This document shows positions 53,286 through 62,626 of a stretch of DNA of 64,000 nucleotides, one piece after another. The stretch covers positions 3,037,501-3,101,500 of the forward strand of contig NZ_CP059997.1 in the NCBI RefSeq assembly GCF_018736145.1, read 5' to 3'. Position 1 is the stretch's first letter, and each line of letters begins with the position of its first letter. The notes below the pieces were generated by a model. The model worked only from the letters and a program-made list of their open reading frames with translations, was not told where the DNA came from and searched no databases. This DNA is from Amycolatopsis sp. CA-230715. Lineage in GTDB: Bacteria; Actinomycetota; Actinomycetes; Mycobacteriales; Pseudonocardiaceae. The position numbers and the translations under genes were made by a program.

Positions 53286-55790
53286 TCAGAGCTGGTTCAC
53301 GTCCGTAACGCGAAGCACAGCGGCACCCGCCTCGTCCGACGCCGCGAGATCGACTTCGGCGCTGATCCCCCAGTCGTGATCACCGGCCGGGTCGTCGAAG
53401 ACCTGCCGCACGCGCCAGGCGCCCTGCTCCTTCTCGATCATGAACAGCGCGGGGCCGCGCGCGTCGGGGCCGATGCCGAGCGACGGGTGCTCGTCGAAGT
53501 AGTCCGCCATCGCGTCTTCCCACGCGTCGGCGTCCCATCCCGAAGACGCGTCCAGCTCGCCGAGTTCGTGGTACGCCCGGCGCGCGGCCAGTTCCACTCG
53601 GCGGAAGAGCTGGTTGCGCACCAGCACGCGGAACGCGCGCTCGTTGCGCGTGACCGGCGGCGGGCCCTCCGGCAACGCGGGGGCGTCCGTGTGGTCTTCG
53701 CCGGGCTGGCGCAGCGCCTCCCATTCGTCGAGCAGGCTGGAGTCGACCTGCCGCACCAGCTCGCCGAGCCATTCGATGAGGTCCTGCAGCGGTTCGGTCT
53801 TCGCCTCGTCCGGCACGGTGTGGCGCAACGTGTCGTAGCAGTCGGCGAGGTAGCGCAGCACCAGCCCTTCCGACCGCGCCAGCTGGTAGTACCCGACGTA
53901 CTCGACGAAGTTCATCGCGCGCTCGTACATGTCGCGCACCACCGACTTCGGCGACAACCGGTAGTCGTCGACCCACGGGTGCCCCTGCCGGTAGGACGCG
54001 TACGCGACGCCGAGCAGTTCCTCCAGCGGCTTCGGGTGCTCGACGTTCTCGAGCAGCTCCATCCGTTCCTCGTACTCGATGCCGTCGGCCTTCATCGCCT
54101 GCACCGCTTCGCCGCGCGCCTTGAACTTCTGCTGCGACAGCACCGGACGCGGATCGTCCACAATAGATTCTACAATGGACACGACGTCGAGCGCGTAGGA
54201 CGGCGACTCGAAGTCGAGCAGCTCCATCGCGGCGAGCGCGAGCGGCGAAAGCGGTTGGTTCAGCGCGAAATCGAACTGCAGGTCCACGGTGAGCCGGACG
54301 ATCCGGCCCTGCTCGTCCGGCTCGTCGAGCCGTTCCACCACCCCGGCGGCGAGCAGCGCGCGGTAGATCGCGATCGCGCGCAGGATGTGCCTGCGCTGCG
54401 CTGGCCGGTCCTCGTGGTTGTCCTCCAGCAGGTGCCGCATGTGCTCGAAAGCGTTACCAGGGCGGGAAACCACGTTCAGCAGCATCGAATGGCTCACCCG
54501 GAAGCTCGACGTGAGCGGCTCCGGTTCGGCGGCGACGAGCCGGTCGAACGTGCTCTCCGTCCAGTTGACGAACCCTTCCGGCGCCTTCTTCCGCGTGATC
54601 TTGCGCTTCTTCTTCGGGTCGTCGCCCGCTTTTTCCAGCGCCTTGGCGTTTTCGATGACGTGATCGGGTGCCTCGACCACCACGTAGCCGTCGGTGTCGA
54701 AGCCCGCGCGGCCCGCGCGCCCGGCGATCTGGTGGAACTCGCGCGCCTTGAGGTGGCGCTGGCGCACGCCGTCGTACTTGGTCAGCGCGGAGAACACCAC
54801 CGTGCGGATCGGCACGTTGATCCCGACGCCGAGCGTGTCGGTCCCGCAGATCACCTTCAGCAGCCCCGCCTGCGCGAGCTGCTCGACGAGGCGGCGGTAC
54901 TTCGGCAGCATCCCCGCGTGGTGCACGCCGATCCCGTGGCGCACCAGCCGCGACAACGTCTTGCCGAACCCGGCGGAGAACCGGAAGTCGCCGATCATTT
55001 CGGCGATCGCGTCCTTTTCCGCGCGCGTGGTCACGTTGATGCTCATCAGCGCCTGCGCGCGCTCGACCGCGGCCGCCTGCGCGAAGTGCACCACGTACAC
55101 CGGTGCCTGGCCGCCGTTCAACAGCTCCGACATGGTCTCGTGCAACGGCGTGAGCGCGTACCGGTAGGTCAGCGGGACCGGGCGCTGCGCCGAGGTGACC
55201 ACCGAGGTCGGGCGGCCGGTGCGGCGGGTGAGGTCCTTCTCGAAGAACGAGACGTCGCCCAGCGTCGCCGACATCAGCACGAACTGCGCCTGCGGCAGCT
55301 CCAGCAGCGGCACCTGCCACGCCCAGCCGCGGTCCGGCTCCGAGTAGAAGTGGAATTCGTCGGCCACGACCTGGCCCAACTCGGCCGAGTCACCGAAACG
55401 CAACGCGATGTTCGCGAGGATTTCCGCGGTGCAGCAGATGATCGGCGCGTCCGCGTTGACGCTGGAGTCGCCGGTCATCATGCCCACGTTCTCCGCGCCG
55501 AAGATCTCGATGAGCTGGAAGAACTTCTCCGAGACCAGCGCCTTGATCGGCGCGGTGTAGTAACTGCGCTTGCCGTGCGCGAGCGCGGTGAAATGCGCCC
55601 CGACCGCGACGAGGCTCTTCCCGGAACCGGTCGGCGTGGACAGGATGACGTTCGCCCCCGAGACGACCTCGATCAGCGCCTCCTCCTGCGCCGGGTACAG
55701 CTCGAGACCGCGTCCGGCCGCCCAGGTGGCGAAGGCGTCGAACAGCGAATCGGGGTCGGGATCGGCTGGTACCGCGGCTGCGAGTGTCAT
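53286..55790 (-). CDS. Ski2-like DEAD/DEAH-box RNA helicase
   Basis: Superfamily 2 helicase of 834 residues. Walker A STPTGSGKS lies at 51-59, motif II is ADEFHFYSE (DEFH), motif III MSATLG, and motif VI HQIAGRAGRAGFDTDG. After two RecA domains (about 30-400) comes a long C-terminal part with helical and DUF3516-like content. Such enzymes unwind structured RNA in actinomycetes; the exact role is not known. ATG at 55790 has no clear ribosome site. Confidence 0.92.
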   Translation of the reverse strand: MTLAAAVPADPDPDSLFDAFATWAAGRGLELYPAQEEALIEVVSGANVILSTPTGSGKSLVAVGAHFTALAHGKRSYYTAPIKALVSEKFFQLIEIFGAENVGMMTGDSSVNADAPIICCTAEILANIALRFGDSAELGQVVADEFHFYSEPDRGWAWQVPLLELPQAQFVLMSATLGDVSFFEKDLTRRTGRPTSVVTSAQRPVPLTYRYALTPLHETMSELLNGGQAPVYVVHFAQAAAVERAQALMSINVTTRAEKDAIAEMIGDFRFSAGFGKTLSRLVRHGIGVHHAGMLPKYRRLVEQLAQAGLLKVICGTDTLGVGINVPIRTVVFSALTKYDGVRQRHLKAREFHQIAGRAGRAGFDTDGYVVVEAPDHVIENAKALEKAGDDPKKKRKITRKKAPEGFVNWTESTFDRLVAAEPEPLTSSFRVSHSMLLNVVSRPGNAFEHMRHLLEDNHEDRPAQRRHILRAIAIYRALLAAGVVERLDEPDEQGRIVRLTVDLQFDFALNQPLSPLALAAMELLDFESPSYALDVVSIVESIVDDPRPVLSQQKFKARGEAVQAMKADGIEYEERMELLENVEHPKPLEELLGVAYASYRQGHPWVDDYRLSPKSVVRDMYERAMNFVEYVGYYQLARSEGLVLRYLADCYDTLRHTVPDEAKTEPLQDLIEWLGELVRQVDSSLLDEWEALRQPGEDHTDAPALPEGPPPVTRNERAFRVLVRNQLFRRVELAARRAYHELGELDASSGWDADAWEDAMADYFDEHPSLGIGPDARGPALFMIEKEQGAWRVRQVFDDPAGDHDWGISAEVDLAASDEAGAAVLRVTDVNQL

Positions 55791-55943
55791 CAGGGTGCCA
55801 ATCGTGCCATTCGAACGTCGCGACTTACGCGGGGGCAATCGCGTGGCGCGAGCGAAACCCGTAGGCTGCGCGTACCGCGCACCGTCTCCGGGCACCCCAC
55901 CGGCAGACCCGCGCGCACACAGGTGGTTATCCGGAGGGCAGGA

Positions 55944-57212
55944 ATGGCACAGGACATCATCCCGATCGAACTCGGGCTGCCACAGGGCGATCTGGTGACC
56001 CTGTGGGCCCCGCGCTGGCGGGAGGACGGCGAGGAGTGGGAGGCATTCCTCGGCGACGAAGAGGACCTGTACGCCTTCCCCGACGCCGCGCACCTCGCCG
56101 CGTTCGTCCGCACGGCCGAGCAGCACGACCTGATCGACCACCCGGCGTGGCACGTGGTGCCCGCGCTGAACGTGCCCGAGCTGATCCCCGACGACGACCA
56201 CTCCTACGACCTGGTCGGCGTGCCCGAGCTGGTCGCCGAGGAGCCGGACTCGTGGACGATCGGCGAGCTGAGCGAGATCGTCGGCATCGTGCGGTCGCTC
56301 GCGGACGTGTGCGAGCTCGACGAGGTGCACGAGGTGCTCGACGCGACCGAGGGCTTCTCCCTGCTGGAGCAGGGCAGGCTGCCGTTCACCGGCCGCGAGG
56401 GCGAGCGGCTGTGGACCGACCTGTCCGAAGCGGTGTCCGAGAAGTGGGACACCGTGCTCGACGCGATCGACTCGCTCGTCACCGTGCCGGACGTCGACGC
56501 CGCGACGCTGGAGCAGACCGCCGAGGAGCTGGCCGCGTTCCACGAGGAGTCGGCCGAGGCGGAAGCGGGCGTGGACGCCGGCGACGAGGACCTCGAAGCC
56601 GTCGACAGCGACACCGAGTCCGATTCCGACGAGGACGAGGAAGAAGAGGGCCCGGTCGGGTTCTGGGCCGAGGTCGGCATCGACCCGGTCAAGATCGTCA
56701 CCGCCGAACGCGAGTACTTCACGCTGCGCTGCTACCTCGACGACGAGCCGATCTTCCTCGGCACCGATGGCGAGATCGAGGTGTTCACCTCGGAGAAGGC
56801 GCTCGCGCGCCAGCTCGCCGACGGCAAGCAGTTCGCCGAGACCGATCTCGCCGAAGTGTCCACCTGGCAAGAGGTGCTGAGCAAGGCGACGGCGGGCGAG
56901 CTGGACGTCGAGGTCGACGACGCGAACACCTACGTGCTCGCCGGGCTCGACGCCGACATCGCCGACGGGGTCGACGCGATCGACGCCACCCAGCTCGAAC
57001 TGGCCGTGGAACTGCTCACCGACGCGGCGGACTGGGCCGACGACGACACCGTCGCCGACGCACTGTCCACTTCGGAGAGTCTGGGCTGGCTGGTCTCGTT
57101 CGTGCTGCGGCCGGACCCGACCAGGCTCGCGCCGAGCGAGCCGTTCGACGCGGAGCAGTCCGCGTGGCGCAAGCTGGTCGAGTCCTTCGAAGCGCGCCTG
57201 AACGTCAACTGA
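55944..57212 (+). CDS. Acidic conserved actinobacterial protein (Rv3311-like)
   Basis: Cytoplasmic protein of 422 residues. A conserved N-terminus (PIELGLPQGDLVTLWAPRW) and a C-terminal half (about 235-422) frame a very acidic linker at about 195-235. I see no catalytic motif. Some databases call relatives a primosomal protein, for which nothing here gives support. The position in the backbone suggests it equals M. tuberculosis Rv3311. ATG at 55944 follows GGAGGG. It is divergent to the helicase gene. Confidence 0.82.
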   Translation: MAQDIIPIELGLPQGDLVTLWAPRWREDGEEWEAFLGDEEDLYAFPDAAHLAAFVRTAEQHDLIDHPAWHVVPALNVPELIPDDDHSYDLVGVPELVAEEPDSWTIGELSEIVGIVRSLADVCELDEVHEVLDATEGFSLLEQGRLPFTGREGERLWTDLSEAVSEKWDTVLDAIDSLVTVPDVDAATLEQTAEELAAFHEESAEAEAGVDAGDEDLEAVDSDTESDSDEDEEEEGPVGFWAEVGIDPVKIVTAEREYFTLRCYLDDEPIFLGTDGEIEVFTSEKALARQLADGKQFAETDLAEVSTWQEVLSKATAGELDVEVDDANTYVLAGLDADIADGVDAIDATQLELAVELLTDAADWADDDTVADALSTSESLGWLVSFVLRPDPTRLAPSEPFDAEQSAWRKLVESFEARLNVN

Positions 57213-57233
57213 GGCTGGTCTGGACCAGCTGGT

Positions 57234-58022
57234 TCAGACCAGGCCGAGAAGCAGGGCGAGAGTCCCGCCGAGCACCCGCTCGCGGACCTCGCCCTGTTTT
57301 GTCGCCCGCTCCACCGTCCGCCGCGCGAGCACCGGGTCGCCGTAGGGCGCGTCCGAGCCGAACAGCGTCCGCTCCGGGAGCGCCTCGATGGCGGCGCGCA
57401 CCGCGAAGGCCACGACGGGCGTGGACAGCTCCAGGTACATGCTCGGGTGCTCGCGCACCAGCTCGATCGCGTCGAGCCAGTGCTGCCCGCCGAGCTGGCT
57501 CACCACGAGCGGCACCCCGGGGTAGCGGCGCGCGAGGTCCGCGAGCGTGCGGAGGTCGCCCGCCGTCGTCGGCGCGTACCCGTGCACCACGACCGGCAGG
57601 CCGCCGTAGTCGAGCGCGGCGCGCAGCACGGGCTCGATCCGGCCCGCGCCGTCCGGCGGCGGTGTCAGCTCGCCGATCCCCCGCAACTTCCTGCCGACGA
57701 TTTCGCGATCGACCGCCGCCTCGATGTCTTTCGCGGGCAGATCGAGCCGGACCGAGCCGAAGCCCACGAACCGGTCGGGGTGGGCGGCCAGCGCGTCGTC
57801 CAGTTCGGCCAGCGTGCGGGTGAAGGCGTCCTGCGCGGTCGCGGTGCCGCCCAGCGCGCCGGTGAGCAGGGCCAGTTCTTCCCGCAGTTCGGGAAGGTTC
57901 GTGGCGCGTTCGGGATGCGCCCTGGTCGGGAACAGCACGGTCCGGTCGATCCCGGCTTCGTCGAGCAGGCGGATGTGCTCGGCGACCGGCTGGTGGACGT
58001 GGCTGTGCGCGTCGATGATCAC
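57234..58022 (-). CDS. Amidohydrolase 2-family metal-dependent hydrolase
   Basis: TIM-barrel protein of 262 residues. It starts VIIDAHSHVHQP with the HxH metal ligands. Then come VVVHGYAPTT, VSQLGGQHW and the late FGSDAPYGDP with the conserved Asp. Members are decarboxylases or hydrolases of small cyclic acids. GTG at 58022 follows GAGGAGG. It is divergent to a MerR gene, with a 73-bp gap that could hold a shared operator. Confidence 0.85.
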   Translation of the reverse strand: MIIDAHSHVHQPVAEHIRLLDEAGIDRTVLFPTRAHPERATNLPELREELALLTGALGGTATAQDAFTRTLAELDDALAAHPDRFVGFGSVRLDLPAKDIEAAVDREIVGRKLRGIGELTPPPDGAGRIEPVLRAALDYGGLPVVVHGYAPTTAGDLRTLADLARRYPGVPLVVSQLGGQHWLDAIELVREHPSMYLELSTPVVAFAVRAAIEALPERTLFGSDAPYGDPVLARRTVERATKQGEVRERVLGGTLALLLGLV

Positions 58023-58095
58023 GGGCTTGTTCCTCCTCGGAATGCGGTGCCACCGCCGACTGTTGCGCCCTGACACAGTGGGAAGGTCAAGCCGG

Positions 58096-58455
58096 ATGCT
58101 CATCGGGGAACTCGCGCGCCGCACGGACACCAGCGAGCGGCTGCTGCGGTACTACGAACGCGTCGGCCTGCTCGGGTCGACGCGGCTGGCCAACGGATAC
58201 CGGGACTACGGCGAGGACGCGGTGCCCGTGGTCGCCCGCGTCCGCGCGCTGCTGGCCGCCGGGCTGCCGACCCGGCTCATCCGCGGGATGCTGCCGTGCA
58301 CCGGCGAAACCGGCGCGGTCCGGCCGTGCCCCGGCATGCTCGACCTGATGCGCGCGCGGCTGGCCGAACTCGACCGCCGCGCCGCCGACCTGGACGCCGC
58401 CCGATCCGCGCTCACCGACGCGATCAGCTCGACCGAAGCATCCGCGGCCCGCTGA
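58096..58455 (+). CDS. MerR-family regulator
   Basis: Regulator of 119 residues with the MerR DNA-binding domain (LIGELARRTDTSERLLRYYERVGLLG, YRDYGEDAV) and a dimer helix. Two Cys (LPCTG and RPCPG) sit near the C-terminal part but not in a known metal pattern. It probably controls the divergent amidohydrolase gene; a TTGACC box on the minus strand near 58085-58090 fits that. Inducer unknown. Confidence 0.88.
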   Translation: MLIGELARRTDTSERLLRYYERVGLLGSTRLANGYRDYGEDAVPVVARVRALLAAGLPTRLIRGMLPCTGETGAVRPCPGMLDLMRARLAELDRRAADLDAARSALTDAISSTEASAAR

Positions 58456-58817
58456 AGGTGGCCTCCCGCAGCGGCTGGCGGAGGCCCCAAACGATGCTCC
58501 TATAGAGGTCGGGGCGAGCCGCGAGTGCCGCCGAAGGCTCCTCTTGGGGCGCTGAGCGTCCCGATCCCGGCCTTCGCGGCGGGCTGCCGCCCTGGCGTCT
58601 GTCCCCGAAGGTGGCCTTCGGGGCGGTAGACGCCGCGAAGGCCACCTTCGGGGCATGCGCGGCACTCCCCGCACGGGAGCGAGGGCCGAGAAAGTGGCGT
58701 CAGGGTTCCCGAAGGTGGCCTTCGGGAACCAACGGAAGGAGGCCGCCGCCGACCGCGCCGCGCACCCGACATCACCGTGGCTTTCGGGGCGCCGAGCGGG
58801 ATCCGTTGCCGGAGCGG
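58456..58817. repeat. Repeat mosaic with three palindromes
   Basis: Palindromes lie at 58603-58623, 58633-58653 (imperfect left arm) and 58706-58728 (variant TTCCC arms). The block starts near GATGCTCCTATAGAGGTC (58493), matching 20424 and 16419. The GCGAGGGCCGAGAAAGTGGC linker at 58679-58698 matches 440-459. No gene is seen. Confidence 0.8.
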
Positions 58818-60026
58818 CTATCTGGCGCGCTCCCGTGCGAGGGCTTCCGCGCGCACCGGGGTCAAGCCGATCGCCAGCGCGGGGAAGATCGCGGCGAGGC
58901 AGAACGCCAGCGCGTAGCGCGAGTCGCCGATCGCCAGGCCCAGCAGCGGCGGGGTCAGCGCGGCGGCCACGTTCTGCGCGGTGTTCTGCGCCCCCATCGC
59001 GCGCCCCGCCCAGGCGATCCCGGCCAGTTCCGCCGAGGCCGTGAACCCGAGCCCGTTGTCCGCCACCGTGATCACCGCGGCGAGCACCAGCGCCAGTGCG
59101 GCGAGCCACGGCCAGGTCGCGTCGCCGAAGGCCACCAGCAGCAGCACCGCGCTGCTCGCGAACGCGAGCTGGCGCATCGGCCGCAGCCTGCTGCCCACCC
59201 GGTCCGACCAGTATCCCGACGCCAGCCGCCCCAGCGCGCCGAGTGCCTGCACCGCGGCGAGGAACCAGCCCGCGGATAGGGGGCTCCAGTGCTGCGCCGT
59301 CACCAGGTACACCGGCGCGAACGCGGAGACCGCGAACTGCGGCACGACGAGCAGCGCGCTCGCGCCGTGCAGGCGCCACAACGTCGGCCCGCGATAGGGC
59401 GAGGCGGGCTTCTCGGCGCCGGCGGGCTTCTCCGGCCGCGGCGGGTCCCGCACCAGCCACGCCGCCAGCAGCGCGACGACGACGGCGAAGCAGGCGGGCA
59501 TCAGCATGGCCGCCCGGAAGCCGTGGTGCTCCGCCAGCGGGGGCAGGCCCAGCGCGGCGAGCCCGACCCCGAGTGGCTGCGCGGTCTGGCGGATGCCCAT
59601 CGCGACGCCCCGCTCGGCGGCGCTGAACCAGCCCATCACCACGCGGCCGCTCGACGCGTTGACCGAGGCCGTGCACGCTCCGGCGAGCAGGAACAGCACG
59701 AACAGCGTGGTGAGCGAGTGGCCGCCGGTGCTCGCGACCAGCAGGAGCAGCCCGGAGGCACCGAGGCCGAGCGCCATGATCACCCGCTCACCGAACCGGT
59801 CCGCGGCCGCGCCCCACGCGATGAGCGTGCACAGCAGACCGATGCTCGGCGCGGAGACGACCGTGCCCGCCTCGGCGAGGGTGAGCCCCTCCGAAACCCG
59901 CATCCGCGGCACCAAGAACGGGATGCCGTAGAGGAACGTGCAGCTCGCGGTCTGCGCCGCGAGCCCGAGGCCGAGGATCACCCAGCGTCGTCTGCCCACT
60001 TTCAGTTCCGCCGTCGCCTGCACCAT
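58818..60026 (-). CDS. MFS transporter
   Basis: Major facilitator permease of 402 residues with 12 TM helices. The loop 2-3 motif reads GAAADRFGERV, and a central loop (about 190-215) is Pro/Lys-rich. The MGIRQTAQPLGV region resembles organic-anion or drug permeases. ATG at 60026 has GGGA upstream; an upstream TTG at 60050 is less likely. A dyad at 60050-60070 suggests local control, but no regulator gene is adjacent. Confidence 0.88.
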   Translation of the reverse strand: MVQATAELKVGRRRWVILGLGLAAQTASCTFLYGIPFLVPRMRVSEGLTLAEAGTVVSAPSIGLLCTLIAWGAAADRFGERVIMALGLGASGLLLLVASTGGHSLTTLFVLFLLAGACTASVNASSGRVVMGWFSAAERGVAMGIRQTAQPLGVGLAALGLPPLAEHHGFRAAMLMPACFAVVVALLAAWLVRDPPRPEKPAGAEKPASPYRGPTLWRLHGASALLVVPQFAVSAFAPVYLVTAQHWSPLSAGWFLAAVQALGALGRLASGYWSDRVGSRLRPMRQLAFASSAVLLLVAFGDATWPWLAALALVLAAVITVADNGLGFTASAELAGIAWAGRAMGAQNTAQNVAAALTPPLLGLAIGDSRYALAFCLAAIFPALAIGLTPVRAEALARERAR

Positions 60027-60049
60027 CAGTGATCCCAAATATTGAGACA

Positions 60050-60070
60050 ATGTTCTTACATGATGAACAT
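60050..60070. promoter_or_regulatory. Operator-like inverted repeat before the MFS gene
   Basis: ATGTTC (60050-60055) and GAACAT (60065-60070) form a perfect 6-bp inverted repeat with a 9-bp spacer, 24 bp before the start at 60026. The form suits a GntR- or MarR-like repressor encoded elsewhere. Confidence 0.45.
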
Positions 60071-60093
60071 TAGTTGCAGGCCCTAACCATGCA

Positions 60094-60127
60094 CAAGGGG
60101 CGCCTCCGGATTCGGAGGCGCCCCTTG
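60094..60127. terminator. Perfect hairpin terminator after add
   Basis: Arms of 15 bases (60094-60108 and 60113-60127) pair perfectly with a GATT loop. It lies 28 bp past the end of the adenosine deaminase gene and before the MFS promoter region. Confidence 0.9.
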
Positions 60128-60155
60128 GCAGGCGTGCGGGAAATCCGCGCGGCGG

Positions 60156-61265
60156 TCAGAGCACGGCGGCATACCCCGGCTTGATAACATTGTTGATCAC
60201 GTCGAGCCGCCGGTCGAAATCGAGGAAAGCGGATTTCATGGCGTTGATCGTGAACCACTGGAAGTCGGCGAGGCCGTAGCCGAAAGCCTCGTGCAGTGCG
60301 GCGAACTCGCTCGACATGGTGCACCCGCTCATCAGGCGGTTGTCGGTGTTGACGGTCACCCGGAAGCGCAGCCGGTGGAGTAACCCTATCGGGTGAGTCT
60401 CGATGGACTGCGCCGCCCCCGTCTGCACGTTCGACGAGGGGCAGATTTCGAGCGGGATCCGCCGATCGCGGACGTACGCGGCGAGCCTGCCGAGCTGCGG
60501 CGTGCCGTCCTCGCCGATCTTGATGTCGTCGATGATCCGGACACCGTGGCCGAGCCGTTCCGCGCCGCAGTGCTGGATGGCCTCCCAGATCGAGGCCAGT
60601 CCGAAGGCCTCGCCCGCGTGAATGGTGAAATGCGCGTTGTTCGTGCGCAGGAATTCGAACGCGTCCAGGTTCCTGGTCGGCGGAAAACCGTCTTCCGGTC
60701 CCGCGATATCGAATCCGACCACACCGGCGTCGCGGTACCGGACGGCGAGGTCGGCAATTTCGAGCGCCCGCGCGTGCTGACGCATCGCGCACAGAAGAGT
60801 GCCCGTTCGGATGACTTTGCCCCGCGCCGCGGCACGCCGCTCACCCTCCGCGAACCCCGCTTGGACGGCCTCGACGACCGCCTCCAGTGACAGTCCGCGT
60901 TCGACGAACAACTCCGGTGCGTAACGCACTTCGGCGTACACCACGCCGTCGTCGGCGAGGTCCTCCGCGCACTCCGCGGCGACCCTGACCAACGCCTCCT
61001 CGGTCTGCATCACGCCGCACGTGTGCGCGAAGGTTTCGAGATAGGACTCCAGCGATCCGGAATCGGCCGCGTCGCGGAACCATCGCCCCAGCTCAGCGGT
61101 ATCGGTGGTGGGCAAGGCCGGGTACCCGGTCGCCTCCGCGAGTTCGATCACCGTGCCGGGCCGGAGGCCGCCGTCGAGGTGATCGTGCAGGAGGACCTTC
61201 GGCACGCGCCGGAACGTTTCGAGGTCGCCGGCCGCGCTGGCCGGGCCGGATGTATCAGGAGCCAT
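60156..61265 (-). CDS. add: Adenosine deaminase
   Basis: Zinc enzyme of 369 residues that converts adenosine to inosine. Motifs: LLHDHLDGGL (His27, His29), FTIHAGEAFG with His and the catalytic Glu, LGHGVRI, and VNTDNRLMSG with the zinc Asp. Length matches family members. The product feeds the purine nucleoside phosphorylase encoded at 16609. Position matches Rv3313c. ATG at 61265. Confidence 0.96.
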   Translation of the reverse strand: MAPDTSGPASAAGDLETFRRVPKVLLHDHLDGGLRPGTVIELAEATGYPALPTTDTAELGRWFRDAADSGSLESYLETFAHTCGVMQTEEALVRVAAECAEDLADDGVVYAEVRYAPELFVERGLSLEAVVEAVQAGFAEGERRAAARGKVIRTGTLLCAMRQHARALEIADLAVRYRDAGVVGFDIAGPEDGFPPTRNLDAFEFLRTNNAHFTIHAGEAFGLASIWEAIQHCGAERLGHGVRIIDDIKIGEDGTPQLGRLAAYVRDRRIPLEICPSSNVQTGAAQSIETHPIGLLHRLRFRVTVNTDNRLMSGCTMSSEFAALHEAFGYGLADFQWFTINAMKSAFLDFDRRLDVINNVIKPGYAAVL

Positions 61266-61485
61266 GGGCCAACGGTACCCACGACGTATCACCTACACGG
61301 CCCCGTGAACGGAAACTCTCACGCTCGACTTAACCCTCAGCTCTCTGGATCATGTGCCGAATCGGCCAGAGGGTCGACCTTGCCTTTCCGATAGTTCACG
61401 GGGGCCATACGGAGAGCAATTCCTCAATCGATAGGCTGCGGTACACCACTCCGTCCCCAAATGCCCCGCCGACGAAGGACACGCA

Positions 61486-62577
61486 GTGACCACTGACAAC
61501 CACATTGCAGCCCCGTCCTTCGACCGGATGCGCAACATGCTGGTGCGCGCGGCCGAAGTCCGAGAGAGCGAGCAGCAGCAGATCTTCGACGCGCTGGACG
61601 ACATCTACGCGCGCCTCGCCCCGGTCGACTCCCTCGGCGCCGTGCGCAAGCGGCTGTCCGAGCTGCCGGACCGCACCGAGGTCGGCGTGCTGGCCGAGCG
61701 GCTCGACGAAGCGATGACGCGGCTCGAAGCGCAGGACAACGCGCTGGCCGACGTGGCGCGCGCGGTGGACAGCATCGTCGACAAGCTCGCGAAGCCCTTC
61801 GCCCAGCTCGACGGCAGGCTCGACGGGATGGCCGCCAGGCTCGAGGGCGTCGGCGGCCGGATGGACGGGCTCGAGGACAAGCTGCAGAACATCCACCGCA
61901 GGCTCGACGAGCTCGGCGGCCACCTCGACAAGCAGGACGGCAAGCTCGACGCGCTGCCCGCCGCCGTGCACGGCCCGGTCCGCGAGAAGATCGACGCCGC
62001 CGAGGCCGCGCTGCGCGAGCGCGTCGACACCGGCGACGCCGAGCTGCGCGCCAAGATCGAGGATCTCGACGCCGCCACCAAGGAACGCATCGGCGCCAAC
62101 ACCGAGGCCCTCAAGACCGCGCTGACCGAGACCGGCGAGATGATCGACGCGTCCGACCGGCTGGAGAACCTCGGCGGCTGCCTCGAGCAGGTCACCTCGC
62201 GGCTCGACGAGCTCGCGGGCAGGCTCGACAAGGTCGAGGACGGCTTCACCGCGCAGCTCGGCGATCTCGACGGCACGCTCAAGAGCGGCCTGTCGAAGGT
62301 CGAGGGCACGCTGTCGAAGCAGCCCGACACCGACTCGGTGAACTCGCTGGTGCGCAAGAGCAACGAGGAATCCGAGCGGCGCATCGGCGGCCAGCTCGAC
62401 GAGGCGATGGCCACCTTCGCCGAGCTGATGCTCGGCGGCGGCCCCGCCGTCCAGCAGATCGCCCCGCCGCCGCCCGCGCCGCGCCAGCCGCGCCGCGCCC
62501 GCAACGGCCGCGCCCCGAAGAGCGCCGACGCCAAGAGCAAGGCCGCCGACTCGTCCGACGACTCTTCGGACTCCTGA
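61486..62577 (+). CDS. Coiled-coil protein with apolipoprotein-like repeats
   Basis: Cytoplasmic protein of 363 residues, nearly all helical. From about 65 to 310 it carries repeated R-L-D/E-x-L/M-x-x-x-L-D units, such as DGRLDGMAARLEGVGGRMDG, predicting a long coiled coil or amphipathic bundle. The C-terminal 50 residues are Pro/Arg/Lys/Ser-rich and disordered. GTG at 61486 follows GAAGGAC, with a TAGGCT -10-like box near 61431. Annotation as an apolipoprotein-type or DivIVA-like protein would rest only on the coil. Function unknown. Confidence 0.75.
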   Translation: MTTDNHIAAPSFDRMRNMLVRAAEVRESEQQQIFDALDDIYARLAPVDSLGAVRKRLSELPDRTEVGVLAERLDEAMTRLEAQDNALADVARAVDSIVDKLAKPFAQLDGRLDGMAARLEGVGGRMDGLEDKLQNIHRRLDELGGHLDKQDGKLDALPAAVHGPVREKIDAAEAALRERVDTGDAELRAKIEDLDAATKERIGANTEALKTALTETGEMIDASDRLENLGGCLEQVTSRLDELAGRLDKVEDGFTAQLGDLDGTLKSGLSKVEGTLSKQPDTDSVNSLVRKSNEESERRIGGQLDEAMATFAELMLGGGPAVQQIAPPPPAPRQPRRARNGRAPKSADAKSKAADSSDDSSDS

Positions 62578-62592
62578 CCCAATCCCGGCGCT

Positions 62593-62624
62593 GGGGCCCC
62601 TTCCGCGGCAGCGGAAGGGGCCCC
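62593..62624. terminator. Perfect hairpin terminator
   Basis: Arms of 14 bases (62593-62606 and 62611-62624) pair perfectly around GGCA and are followed by GTTTAC. The stem serves the coiled-coil gene and lies just beyond the convergent gene ending at 62627. Confidence 0.9.
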
Positions 62625-62626
62625 GT

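Noticed and set aside
51978..57212. A continuous plus-strand frame of more than 1700 codons
   Set aside because: Its first part is antisense to the P450 and helicase genes and is Arg/Ser/Pro-rich shadow translation. Only the final part from 55944 is a real gene.
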